Program-made: the position numbers and the translations under genes
The notes under the pieces: model-generated
Seen by the model: the letters and a program-made list of their open reading frames with translations, nothing else
Databases searched by the model: none
Told to the model about the DNA's origin: nothing
Shown here: one piece after another, positions 33,441-41,798 of the stretch
Layout: each line of letters opens with the position of its first letter
How positions within the stretch are numbered: position 1 is the stretch's first letter
Assembly (NCBI RefSeq): GCF_021654575.1
Contig: NZ_AP024488.1
Coordinates: forward strand, 4,859,501 to 4,923,500
DNA: 64,000 bases
Direction of reading: 5' to 3'
Origin: Desulfoluna limicola
GTDB lineage: Bacteria > Desulfobacterota > Desulfobacteria > Desulfobacterales > Desulfolunaceae

Positions 33441-34259
33441 TTAACCCCAGGTGATCTGGGGGGCGTTGCGGTTGGGCATGCGGTGGTATTTGAATTTCGG
33501 GTGTCCCACCATCATGGCGCCGAAGTTGCCTTCGTTTTCACCGAGGCCCAGGGCTTTCTGCAGGGGGGGCCAGAAGATGGCGGCGGCGTTGAAGAACCCG
33601 TTCCAGCAGCCACCGAGGCCCTGGGAGGGGAGCATGAGCTCCAAATAGGTCATGGCGATGGTGCAGGCGGCCTGGCCCGTGGGGTTTCTTTTGTCGGCGT
33701 TGACGAGGACCAGGTGGGGGGCATTGCGGTTGATGGTGTCCATGCCGAAATCCCAGCCGGCCACAACGAGTTCAAGGTGGAGTTTTTTGGCGGGGCCGGG
33801 TTGTTCCTTGATCATCCAGCGCATCCAGTCGATGACGTGGCCGCAGAGCTCCTTCACCGTATCGGAATCGTAGATCACCTGCCAGCGAACCGGCTGGAAG
33901 TTGTGGCCGGAGGGGGCGTGGCTTGCCACGCGGATCGCCTCTTCAATCAACTCTTTTTCCACCGGTTCTTTTTTGTAGTTTCGGATGGAGCGACGGCTTC
34001 TTAAGAAATGCTCGGCCTGGGCAGGAGAGAGGGCCCAGTCGGCCTTCATCTCCAGGCAGTCCGAAGGAGACAGCGAGGCAAGGGTCAGGGCCTCCTTGGG
34101 GCAGACCGCCACGCAGTGCCCGCAGTTGATGCACATCTTCTCGGCCCCTTTGGCCGGAACCGGGGTCCCCTCAACCATCTGAATGATCATCATGGGGCAC
34201 TCCGCCGCGCAGATGCCGTCCCCGTTACACAACGCCTGATCCACCGTAAACAATGCCAT
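33441..34259 (-). CDS. Nitroreductase-family flavoprotein with N-terminal ferredoxin domain
   Basis: A 272-residue fusion. The ferredoxin part (about 1-60) has C11-x2-D14-x2-C17-x3-C21 and C43-x2-C46-x2-C49-x3-C53. Asp replaces the second cysteine of the first motif, as in some Asp-ligated ferredoxin clusters. The rest is an FMN nitroreductase fold (RRSIRNYKKEPV, SHAPSGHNFQPVRW, LPSQGLGGCWNGFF). It should take electrons from ferredoxin to an unknown acceptor. GGAGAGAGC precedes the ATG. A separate ferredoxin gene follows upstream on the same strand. Confidence 0.88.
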   Translation of the reverse strand: MALFTVDQALCNGDGICAAECPMMIIQMVEGTPVPAKGAEKMCINCGHCVAVCPKEALTLASLSPSDCLEMKADWALSPAQAEHFLRSRRSIRNYKKEPVEKELIEEAIRVASHAPSGHNFQPVRWQVIYDSDTVKELCGHVIDWMRWMIKEQPGPAKKLHLELVVAGWDFGMDTINRNAPHLVLVNADKRNPTGQAACTIAMTYLELMLPSQGLGGCWNGFFNAAAIFWPPLQKALGLGENEGNFGAMMVGHPKFKYHRMPNRNAPQITWG

Positions 34260-34283
34260 GCTCTCTCTCCTTATTTGATTTTA

Positions 34284-34384
34284 GCCTCCGGCGGGCAGGG
34301 GATGATCCCCTGCACCCCAGGTTCGCGAATGCTCCCGCCCCTCGTTCCTCGGGGCAATCACATTCGCTGACGGGCTGCGCCCGT
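34284..34384 (+). repeat. Intergenic structured element (best-formed copy)
   Basis: GCCTCCGGCGGG, hairpin GCAGGGGAT-G-ATCCCCTGC (34295-34313), outer stem GCGAATG (34325-34331) with CATTCGC (34361-34367), inner GCCCC-TCGTTCCTC-GGGGC, end ACGGGC-TGC-GCCCGT (34370-34384). Confidence 0.92.
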
Positions 34385-34493
34385 GGGTTTAAGATTCGTT
34401 ATTTTAAGGCGTCAACGATACGAAAAGTTGCACCATTGTTATTTGGAAAGTAAGTTGGTTGCCCACCGCGCTACGACGCTTGTGAGGCCACCT

Positions 34494-34865
34494 TCATGTC
34501 TTTTCACCAAACCCGCTTTCGAGGTGGCTCCCCTCGCACCCGGAGGCAGTGTAGGCTCCTTTGGACACGATGGTGAGGGCCTCCGTGGGGCATTGGGTGG
34601 TGCAGAGGCCGCAGCCGATGCAGCGCTCAGGTGCGTAGTGCAGGGTCTTTCCCTCCAGGGAGAGGGCTTCTGTCGGGCAGCGGGGGACGCACCGACCGCA
34701 ACCGATACAGTACTCCTCCACGAAGCGGGCCTCCCGTCCCCTGAACAGGGCCTTGAGGCGTTGTATTTCAGAGTCCCTTTCCGAAGGGGGAATGTCGGGT
34801 TCGAGGCTGTCCAGCCGGGCTCTTAAGGTCTCGTACAGCTCGTTGTCGGGGTGTTCCGTTGTCAT
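34494..34865 (-). CDS. 2[4Fe-4S] ferredoxin-type protein
   Basis: A 123-residue electron carrier. An N-terminal helical stretch of about 50 residues precedes two clusters: C53-x2-C56-x2-C59-x3-C63 and C82-x2-C85-x2-C88-x3-C92. The last 17 residues (ASGCEGSHLESGFGEKT) are encoded by the intergenic repeat (GCCTCCGGGTGCGAGG and following hairpin), so the native C-terminus probably ended near residue 106. The nitroreductase gene lies downstream on the same strand, and the pair may be functionally linked. Confidence 0.85.
   Translation of the reverse strand: MTTEHPDNELYETLRARLDSLEPDIPPSERDSEIQRLKALFRGREARFVEEYCIGCGRCVPRCPTEALSLEGKTLHYAPERCIGCGLCTTQCPTEALTIVSKGAYTASGCEGSHLESGFGEKT
34516..34547 (-). 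repeat. Intergenic element end overlapping ferredoxin coding sequence
   Basis: CGAGG-TGGCTCC-CCTCG (34520-34536) followed by GCACCCGGAGGC. Its reverse strand is read as the C-terminus of the ferredoxin-type protein. Confidence 0.7.
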
Positions 34866-35295
34866 CGTGATCCTTCTTGGGCTCGGCGCAAATTACTTTG
34901 TATGCACTGTAACAGAAACCACATCCCTTTGCGTTGAGCAACCTTTTTCATGGCAGGCGTGGTGGCCATGGGGCGAGTTTAACCCATTGAAGATGCGCTT
35001 GTAAGGGCGCGCATGCTTTGTGGATGCGTTGGAGGCAGGGCGCGGTCGTGCCATTTGAAGCGAGTATGCCAAGCCTGGTGGGCGGGTGTTCGTGTGAAGG
35101 GGGGGCATGTTGCTTTCCATGGAATTGGTTCGCAGGCAAACGGTTTTGTGCATGCATGGGGGGGGACACGGGTGTGTCCGGCAGCCCTGTTGAAGGGCAA
35201 CGCGCATTGCCGGAGGTTTGTGGGGCTCATCAGGTTGGGGCCAAACTTTTGAAAAGTTTGAGAAACAGATCTTGGCCGATTTTATGAAAATCACC
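34866..35295. other. G/T-rich intergenic region
   Basis: About 430 bp, + strand rich in G and T between 35000 and 35240. No gene found. Near 35245-35270 is an AAACTTTTGAAAAGTTTGAG module ending in GAAACAG, like modules inside other composite elements. Confidence 0.45.
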
Positions 35296-35378
35296 GCGAC
35301 TAATCTCACCCCAAGGAACGAGGGGTGAGATTAGTCGCAACCTGGGGTCCAGGGGATTATCCCCTGGCCGCCGGAGGC
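35296..35378 (-). repeat. Intergenic element with a 17-bp perfect stem, after nadA
   Basis: The arm at 35296-35312 (GCGACTAATCTCACCCC) pairs perfectly with 35322-35338 around AAGGAACGA. Then the palindrome CCAGGGGAT-T-ATCCCCTGG (35349-35367) and CCGCCGGAGGC. The stem sequence is unrelated to other copies; only its inner CCCC/GGGG pairs and the loop are shared. Confidence 0.88.
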
Positions 35379-35392
35379 TGTTTTTCAGGCCC

Positions 35393-36295
35393 TCACACCA
35401 TGGCGATCATTTTTTCCACGGCGGAGAGCGCCGGAACGCGGATCTCCTCGGGTACCTTCACCTCGCCATTGAAGGTTTCGAGGCAGGCGACGATGTCCTC
35501 CAGGCGGATGCGTTTCATGTCGGCGCAGGCCATCTCGAGGGAGGCCGGGATAAAGGTCTTCTCCGGGTTCTGCTGGGAGAGGGGGTAGAGGATGCCCACT
35601 TCCGTGCCGATGATAAAGGTGTCAGCAGAAGACTCTTTGACATAACGGAGCATGCCGGAGGTGGATTCCACCACGTCGGCCACTTCAAGCACTTCCGGGG
35701 GGCACTCGGGGTGGGCCAGGAAGATGGCACCGGGGTGCTTGGCCTTGACGGCCAGGGCTGCCTCGGCGCTGAGGGTGTTGTGGAAGGGGCAGTAGCCCTC
35801 CCAGAGGTGGACCTTCTTGTCGGTTTTTGAGGCGGCGTACTGGGCGAGGTTGCGGTCCGGGGTCATGAGGACCTCGTCGGCCTCAAGGCTGTTCACCACC
35901 TTTACGACGTTGGCGCTGGTGCAGCAGACATCGGAGAGGGCCTTTACCGCGGCCGATGAGTTGACGTAGGTGACCACGGGCACACCGGGAAGTTCTGCTT
36001 TCCGGGCGGCGAGGCTGCTCTCGGTGACCATGTCTGCCATGGGGCAGCCGGCTTCCGTCACGGGGAGGAGTACGGTTTTCTCCGGGGAGAGGATGGAGGC
36101 GGTTTCCGCCATGAAGTGGACCCCGCAAAAGACGATCACCTCGGCGTCGGTGGCCGCGGCCTTGATGCTGAGTTCCAGGGAGTCGCCGCAGAGGTCGGCC
36201 ACGTCCTGAACTTCCGGCAGCACGTAGTTATGGGCGAGAAGGATGGCGTTTTTCTCTTTGAGCAGGCGTTTGATTTTCTCTTTTGTAGCTTCCAT
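35393..36295 (-). CDS. nadA: Quinolinate synthase A
   Basis: A 300-residue [4Fe-4S] enzyme that condenses iminoaspartate with dihydroxyacetone phosphate to quinolinate for NAD synthesis. Three cluster cysteines fit EAGCPMADM (C84), DVCCTSANV and [10 protein letters not shown]. Other motifs are [20 protein letters not shown] and [13 protein letters not shown]. The ATG at 36295 follows AAGGAG; a longer frame to 36568 is rejected because the family starts near this Met. nadB and nadC are not in the window. Confidence 0.95.
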   Translation of the reverse strand: MEATKEKIKRLLKEKNAILLAHNYVLPEVQDVADLCGDSLELSIKAAATDAEVIVFCGVHFMAETASILSPEKTVLLPVTEAGCPMADMVTESSLAARKAELPGVPVVTYVNSSAAVKALSDVCCTSANVVKVVNSLEADEVLMTPDRNLAQYAASKTDKKVHLWEGYCPFHNTLSAEAALAVKAKHPGAIFLAHPECPPEVLEVADVVESTSGMLRYVKESSADTFIIGTEVGILYPLSQQNPEKTFIPASLEMACADMKRIRLEDIVACLETFNGEVKVPEEIRVPALSAVEKMIAMV

Positions 36296-36389
36296 GAACA
36301 CACTCCTTGCATTTAGCTCAGATGGCTTGGCCCCATGATTCGATTCGTGTGGGAGGGGACGGTCGCACCTGGTTTTTTCCTGGCGCACA

Positions 36390-37067
36390 TTACTCAAGGG
36401 GAGAAACCAACGCCCCTTCGGGAATTTCAAAGACGAACCGGGAGAGCCCCGGCTTTGTTCGTACAAACCCGCTGAAGGTGAGGGTGGTCTCTTCGCCGGT
36501 TTTTGCCGTGGAGACCACGCGGGTGATGTCAAAGGTGGCCGCATCGATGGAGAGTTCCACCCGGGCAAAGGCGTCCTCGGGGTTCTTCGGGGTCAGGGCG
36601 AGGCGGTAGGCCCCGTCTGCCAACACCGGGGTTGCGGTGGTGAACCGCTCGGCGACCGTGGTGACATCGGCCAGAAACCGGGCCCCTCCGCCCTTGCCGA
36701 AGAAGGTGTCGGCCGAGCCGGTCCACACCTGCCCGTCATCGATGCTGTGGATCCAGAGGGTCTCGCCGTCGGTGATGTAGTGGAGGCGGTCCGGGGTTTC
36801 GTACTCCCAGCGGACCCGGTTTGGTTTTCGAAACCAGACCTGTCCTTCGGCGGTTTCCACAATGCCGATGGCCTGTAAGGGGGACTCCTGGAAGAATCGG
36901 GCGGAAAAGCCTTCGGCTCCCACGCGGGTCTCCACCTTTTTCAGCAGGGTGTCGGCATCAAGGCCCGGGCTTTCTCCCCGGGCCGTCGCAGAACAGGCCA
37001 GGAAGAACAGGAGAAACAGAAGAGAAAGAGCTTGTCTTGGGCGGCTCTGGGTCACAACACCCTCCAT
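36390..37067 (-). CDS. lolA: LolA-like outer-membrane lipoprotein carrier
   Basis: A 225-residue periplasmic protein with signal peptide ([18 protein letters not shown]). The LolA fold is suggested by [40 protein letters not shown] and a long run of beta strands. It should carry lipoproteins across the periplasm. The start may instead be GTG at 37055, because GGAGGG lies just before it, while nothing suitable precedes the ATG at 37067. Divergent from the first moeA gene. Confidence 0.85.
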   Translation of the reverse strand: MEGVVTQSRPRQALSLLFLLFFLACSATARGESPGLDADTLLKKVETRVGAEGFSARFFQESPLQAIGIVETAEGQVWFRKPNRVRWEYETPDRLHYITDGETLWIHSIDDGQVWTGSADTFFGKGGGARFLADVTTVAERFTTATPVLADGAYRLALTPKNPEDAFARVELSIDAATFDITRVVSTAKTGEETTLTFSGFVRTKPGLSRFVFEIPEGALVSPLE

Positions 37068-37305
37068 GGCGGTTTTGTTTGGGATTTTTTTCAGATACAG
37101 GCCATCCCTTACTCAATTTTTTCAACCATCGCAAGGACTTTTGCCCTGTTACAATCTGTGGTTTGAACTCCGGTATGGGGTGTGCTATCAATCTATAAAA
37201 CGATGCCTGAGAAAGTAGGCCCGCGCTATCCCCCCTGCCGGTCGAGGACTTTTTTTACCAGGTCATCCCATCAGCCCACCCTAAAGCTTACGGAATCACC
37301 GCTTC

Positions 37306-38532
37306 ATGACAGGATTTTTCAACGTTTCAGACCTTCATACCGTCCTTGCCCTTGCCGAGACCTTTCCAGCCACCGAGGTGGAGAAGGTCCCCCTTTCAGC
37401 TGCGTTGACCCGCATTCTTGCCGAGGATGTCTCCTCGGACATCGATATCCCCGGCTTTGACCGGGCCACCATGGACGGCTACGCCGTTCGTGGGGCCGAT
37501 ACCTTTGGCGCCTCGGATGCCGCTCCGGCCTGGCTTCGCATTGCGGGCACCGTGGGCATGGGGGAAGAGCCCGCCTTTTCCCTGTCCCAAGGGGAGGCGG
37601 CAGCCATCTCCACGGGCGGGATGCTTCCCCAAGGGGCCGATGCCGTGGTGATGGTGGAACACACCGACCGGGTGGACGAGGAGACCATCGAAGTCTACCG
37701 GAGCGTGGCTCCCGGCCATCACCTCATCACCCGCGGTGAAGACTTTTCCAAAGGCCGGGTGATTCTTACGGCGGGGACCCCCATCGGGGCGGCGGAAACG
37801 GGTCTTCTGGCTGCGTCTGGCTGTCAGAGCGTTGCCGTTTTCAAACGGCCTCTCGTGGGCATCATCTCCACCGGGGACGAGGTTGTTCCCGTTACGGAGA
37901 CGCCGAAAATGGCCGAAATTCGGGACGTCAACACCCACACCCTCTCGGCCATGGTGACCGAGGCGGGGGGCGTGGCCCTTCCGTTGGGCATCGCTGGCGA
38001 CGGCGAGGGGGACCTCGAGCCCCTCCTTGCTGAGGCCCTGGCATCCTGCGACACCGTTCTTATCTCCGGGGGCAGCTCCGTGGGCATGCGGGACCGGACC
38101 CTGACCGCCATGGAGGGCCTGGAAGGCAGCGAGGTGCTGGTGCACGGCATTGCCATCAGCCCGGGGAAACCCACCATCCTGGCCCGTGTCGGCGGCAAGC
38201 CGGTGTGGGGACTGCCCGGCCATGTGGCCTCGGCCATGGTGGTCTTTGAGGTGGTGGTGCGCCCCTTTCTTCTGGCCGCATCGGGCTCTGAGGCCACGGA
38301 CCGCCCCAAGGTGCCGGCCCGCCTCTCCCGCAACATCGCCTCCGCCCAGGGGCGAACCGACTTTGTCCGCACCCGGCTTGTTCCCGAAGGGGAGGGCTAC
38401 ATCGCCGAGCCCCTGCCCGGCAAATCGGGGCTGATCCACACCATGGTCCATGCCGACGGGCTCATCCGCATAGAAAAAGACACCGAGGGACTCTACAGCG
38501 ACAGCCAGGTCACGGTGCGGCTGTTGCCATAA
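37306..38532 (+). CDS. moeA: Molybdopterin molybdenumtransferase MoeA (first copy)
   Basis: A 408-residue enzyme that inserts molybdate (or tungstate) into adenylylated molybdopterin. It has DIPGFDRATMDGYAVRGAD, TGDEVVPV and AEIRDVNTHTLSAMV. In the MogA-like domain it has LISGGSSVGMRD and VHGIAISPGKPTILARVGGK, then VWGLPGHVASAMV. It is followed 288 bp later by a second, longer moeA-type gene. The ATG at 37306 fits the family length. Confidence 0.93.
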   Translation: MTGFFNVSDLHTVLALAETFPATEVEKVPLSAALTRILAEDVSSDIDIPGFDRATMDGYAVRGADTFGASDAAPAWLRIAGTVGMGEEPAFSLSQGEAAAISTGGMLPQGADAVVMVEHTDRVDEETIEVYRSVAPGHHLITRGEDFSKGRVILTAGTPIGAAETGLLAASGCQSVAVFKRPLVGIISTGDEVVPVTETPKMAEIRDVNTHTLSAMVTEAGGVALPLGIAGDGEGDLEPLLAEALASCDTVLISGGSSVGMRDRTLTAMEGLEGSEVLVHGIAISPGKPTILARVGGKPVWGLPGHVASAMVVFEVVVRPFLLAASGSEATDRPKVPARLSRNIASAQGRTDFVRTRLVPEGEGYIAEPLPGKSGLIHTMVHADGLIRIEKDTEGLYSDSQVTVRLLP

Positions 38533-38541
38533 CAAAAGCAT

Positions 38542-38772
38542 GCCTCCGGCGGGTCGCTTTTTGAAAAAAGCTCCGCAAAAACTTTCCGGTTACAACAGCC
38601 TTTCCCTTCAGCCCCACTGGGGTTGAAGGGAAAGGCTGTTGTAGAATTGGCAGATCGATGGAACATGCTAAATCAATACGGATTGAGTCATCAGACTTGA
38701 CGTTAAAACCTGTTTGTCAAACCCACAGTTAGATAGGGCAAAAGTTTGGCCCCCGGCAGGGCCGCCGGAGGC
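38542..38772. repeat. Composite intergenic element with a 25-bp stem
   Basis: Left end GCCTCCGGCGGGTCGCTTTTTG. 38591-38615 pairs with 38619-38643 over 25 bp (one G-T pair) around loop ACT; the arm starts TACAACAGCCTTTCCCTTCA. Then the AAAACCTGTTTGTCAAACCC module and end GGGCCGCCGGAGGC. Confidence 0.85.
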
Positions 38773-38820
38773 AAGCAAAATTGAACCACGACATTCCCAT
38801 ATTGCATAAAGGGCAGACCC

Positions 38821-40746
38821 ATGAGCAGAAATGTATACCTTGACATGATTTCCCTTGAAGAGGCCCAAGACAGGCTGGAGGCGCGCTTCGGCTCCCGCCG
38901 GATTCCCCCGGAGAAGGTTTCCTCGGCGCAGGCCGCCGGAAGGGTCCTGGCCGAGCCGGTCTTTGCCCGGGCCTCCTCCCCCGGATACCATGCCTCCGCC
39001 ATGGACGGCATTGCTGTTTTGGCGGAAGCCACCTACGGCGCCTCCGAAGGACGCCCCAAGACCCTCATCAAGGGCAAGACAGCCTTTCCCGTCAACACGG
39101 GGCATCGCCTTCCCGACGGGTGCGATGCGGTGATCATGATCGAAGCGGTGAATGCCGTCTCCGATACCGAGATGGTCATCGAAAGCCCCGCCTACCCCTT
39201 TCAGCATGTCCGCAAAATGGGGGAGGACATCGTGGCCACGGAGCTTCTCTTTCCCACGGGGCACCAGTTGACCCCTTACTGCGTGGGCGCCCTTGTGGCG
39301 GCCGGGATGTTTGAGGTGGCGGTGTACGGGGCTCCCCGGGTGCTGATTATTCCCACCGGTTCGGAACTGGTGCCGCTCTCGGATGCGAAGACGGCCCAGC
39401 CTGAGCCGGGCCGCATCTTTGAATCCAACTCTCACATGCTCGGTGCCATGGTGGAAAAAGAGGGCGGCATTGCCGTGAAAAACCCCATCATCCGCGATGA
39501 GCCCGAGGTGATCAAGGCTCGCGTCCGGGAGGCGGCGGCCGAAGGGTTTGATGCCATTCTTCTCATCGGGGGCTCCTCGGCCGGGTCCGAGGATTACGCC
39601 AGAAAGGTGGTGACCGAGTGCGGCTCCCTTCTCTTTCACGGCGTGACCATCATGCCCGGAAAACCGGTGCTGGTGGGTGACGTGGACGAGGTGCCGGTGT
39701 TCGGCATGCCGGGGTACCCGGTGTCGGCCATTGTCGCTTTTGAGCAGTGCCTCTCCCCCCTCCTGGCCTCCCTTTCGGGCCGAAGCTTCGAGCCCAAGGC
39801 CACCCTTGCCGTAACACCGTCTCGAAAGGTGGCCTCCAAGCTGGGGGTGGAGGAGTTTTTGCGGGTGAAGCTGGGGCAGGTGGGAGAGGCCATCGTTGCC
39901 ACCCCCATCGCCGGGGGGGCCGGAACCCTGACGAGCATCACCGAGGCCGACGGCATCATTCGCATCCCCACCCATGTGGAGGGACTTTCTGCCGGAACCG
40001 AGGTCCCCTGTGAGCTGCTGCGCCCTGCGTCGGCCATCGGCCGAACCCTGGTGGCGGTGGGGAGTCACGACAACACCCTGGACCTCATTTCAGATGAGAT
40101 CCGGCGCCGCTCAGGCAAGGTTCGCCTCTCTTCCAGCCATGTGGGCAGCATGGGAGGAATCATGGCCCTCAAGCGCCGGGTCTGCCATCTGGCGGGCATC
40201 CATCTGCTCGATCCCACCGACGGCAGCTACAACCTTTCCTATGTGGACAAGTACCTACCGGGCCGTTCCCTTACCCTGGTAAACCTTGTCACCCGCCAGC
40301 AGGGCCTCATGGTGGCCAAGGGGAACCCCAAGGGGATCACCGGCATCGAGTGCCTCACCCGGGACGGGGTCTCCTTTGTCAACCGGCAGGCCGGCTCCGG
40401 TACCCGGATTCTTCTGGACTACCGCCTTAAGGCGTTGGGAATCGACGACAAATCAATTGACGGGTATACCCGGGATGAGTATACACACATGTCAGTGGCC
40501 GTGGCCGTTCTCTCCGGAACCGCCGATGCCGGCCTTGGCATCCATGCCGCCGCCCGGGCCCTGGACCTTGACTTTATTCCTGTGGTCACCGAACAGTATG
40601 ACCTGCTCATCGACAACGAGTTCGCAGGCACCCCCATGGTGGAGGAGTTCCTCGCCACCATCCGATCCCAACGATTTAAAGAGCGCGTCCTGGCCCTTGG
40701 GGGCTACAGCACGGAAACAACCGGCGAGGTTGTCGCAACCTTTTAA
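38821..40746 (+). CDS. MoeA-type protein fused to a periplasmic-binding-protein-like domain
   Basis: A 641-residue fusion. Residues 1 to about 410 are MoeA-like (PGYHASAMDGIAVLAEATYG, PTGSELVPL, LIGGSSAGSEDYA, VTIMPGKPVLVGDVDEVPVF). Residues about 420-641 form a PBP-like domain without a signal peptide (GSHDNTLDLISDEIRRRSGK, QGLMVAKGNPKGITG, RQAGSGTRILLDYRLK), as in LysR or ModA-like oxyanion binders. The cytoplasmic oxyanion-binding domain could select molybdate or tungstate, or sense the metal. This is an inference. Confidence 0.92.
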   Translation: MSRNVYLDMISLEEAQDRLEARFGSRRIPPEKVSSAQAAGRVLAEPVFARASSPGYHASAMDGIAVLAEATYGASEGRPKTLIKGKTAFPVNTGHRLPDGCDAVIMIEAVNAVSDTEMVIESPAYPFQHVRKMGEDIVATELLFPTGHQLTPYCVGALVAAGMFEVAVYGAPRVLIIPTGSELVPLSDAKTAQPEPGRIFESNSHMLGAMVEKEGGIAVKNPIIRDEPEVIKARVREAAAEGFDAILLIGGSSAGSEDYARKVVTECGSLLFHGVTIMPGKPVLVGDVDEVPVFGMPGYPVSAIVAFEQCLSPLLASLSGRSFEPKATLAVTPSRKVASKLGVEEFLRVKLGQVGEAIVATPIAGGAGTLTSITEADGIIRIPTHVEGLSAGTEVPCELLRPASAIGRTLVAVGSHDNTLDLISDEIRRRSGKVRLSSSHVGSMGGIMALKRRVCHLAGIHLLDPTDGSYNLSYVDKYLPGRSLTLVNLVTRQQGLMVAKGNPKGITGIECLTRDGVSFVNRQAGSGTRILLDYRLKALGIDDKSIDGYTRDEYTHMSVAVAVLSGTADAGLGIHAAARALDLDFIPVVTEQYDLLIDNEFAGTPMVEEFLATIRSQRFKERVLALGGYSTETTGEVVATF

Positions 40747-40820
40747 ATGGCGTCGGGTGGCGCAACGGGCGTCATTTTAGTTGGAACCATTCAGCTTTAA
40801 ATAGGATTGTTGAAAAAAAA

Positions 40821-40850
40821 GCCTCCGGCGGCAGGGGTGGCAACGCCACA
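40821..40850 (+). repeat. Short intergenic element after moeA fusion
   Basis: A8-GCCTCCGGCGGC, then GGGGTGGCAACGCC. Only the first modules are present. Confidence 0.6.
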
Positions 40851-40929
40851 TCAGGCACAAGCTGATTGGTCGCGACTCTTTTTTTTCAGCGTCCTTGATC
40901 GTACGGGACCTCACAGCAAAGGCAGGGTT

Positions 40930-41742
40930 TTGGAACTTTTTCATTCGATTTTCTTAGGCTTTATCCAGGGGCTTACCGAGTTTTTACCGGTGAGCAGCTC
41001 GGGGCACCTCGTGCTCTTTCAGCGATTCTTCGGCCTTCATGAGCCGGAGCTCTTTTTTGATATCTGCCTGCACGTGGGCACACTGGGTGCGGTGTGCCTC
41101 TTCTTTCGCCGGGATATCGCGGCCCTCATCAAGGCCATGCTCGCCCTGGTTGTAAGCGGCGGGAAGGTAAAATCCCTGCCGGGCGAGGTGCGGGAAGAGC
41201 TCTCCATGGTGGGGCTGATCCTGGCAGGGAGCGTGCCCACGGCCATTATAGGGGTGGTGATCAAGGGGTTTTCCGAGACAGTCTTCTCCTCCCTTGCCCT
41301 GGTGGGGGCCATGCTCTGCATCACCGCCGGGCTTCTTGTGGCGACCACCCTGGTGCCCCAGGGGCGGGATCAAAAGATCACCCTGCCGAAAGCCCTTTTT
41401 ATCGGGTTGATTCAAGGCATGGCCGTCTTGCCGGGCCTCTCCAGGTCCGGGTCCACCATTGCCCTGGCCCTCTTTTTCGGGGTCAGCCGGGAGCGGGCCG
41501 CCCGTTTCTCGTTTCTGCTCTCCATTCCGGCCATTGTCGGGGCCAGCCTGCTGGCCATCCTGGACCTGTCGAAGGAGACGCTTCCCGCCTGGGGGCTCAT
41601 TGCTGCCGGGACCGCTGTTTCAGCCGTTACAGGCTACCTGGCCCTTCGTTTTCTTGTCTATATCGTGGGGCGGGGCAAGCTTCACTTTTTTGCCCCCTAT
41701 TGCCTCATTCTGGGCCTTGTCGCCCTGGTGGCCGGATGGTGA
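40930..41742 (+). CDS. uppP: Undecaprenyl-diphosphate phosphatase
   Basis: A 270-residue membrane enzyme that recycles the undecaprenyl carrier. Signatures are GFIQGLTEFLPVSSSGHLVL near the N-terminus and RSGSTIALALFFGVSRERAA in the second half, with about eight membrane segments. The start is most likely TTG at 40930 (TTG-GAA-CTT), which gives the family length; there is no ATG near the conserved N-terminus. It is followed by a phosphohexomutase gene with a 56-bp gap, so both could be one cell-envelope operon. Confidence 0.92.
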   Translation: MELFHSIFLGFIQGLTEFLPVSSSGHLVLFQRFFGLHEPELFFDICLHVGTLGAVCLFFRRDIAALIKAMLALVVSGGKVKSLPGEVREELSMVGLILAGSVPTAIIGVVIKGFSETVFSSLALVGAMLCITAGLLVATTLVPQGRDQKITLPKALFIGLIQGMAVLPGLSRSGSTIALALFFGVSRERAARFSFLLSIPAIVGASLLAILDLSKETLPAWGLIAAGTAVSAVTGYLALRFLVYIVGRGKLHFFAPYCLILGLVALVAGW

Positions 41743-41798
41743 TCCGGCCGGTATACCCATTCGATTTCAACCAACGCATTATTTCGTGAGGAGTGACC

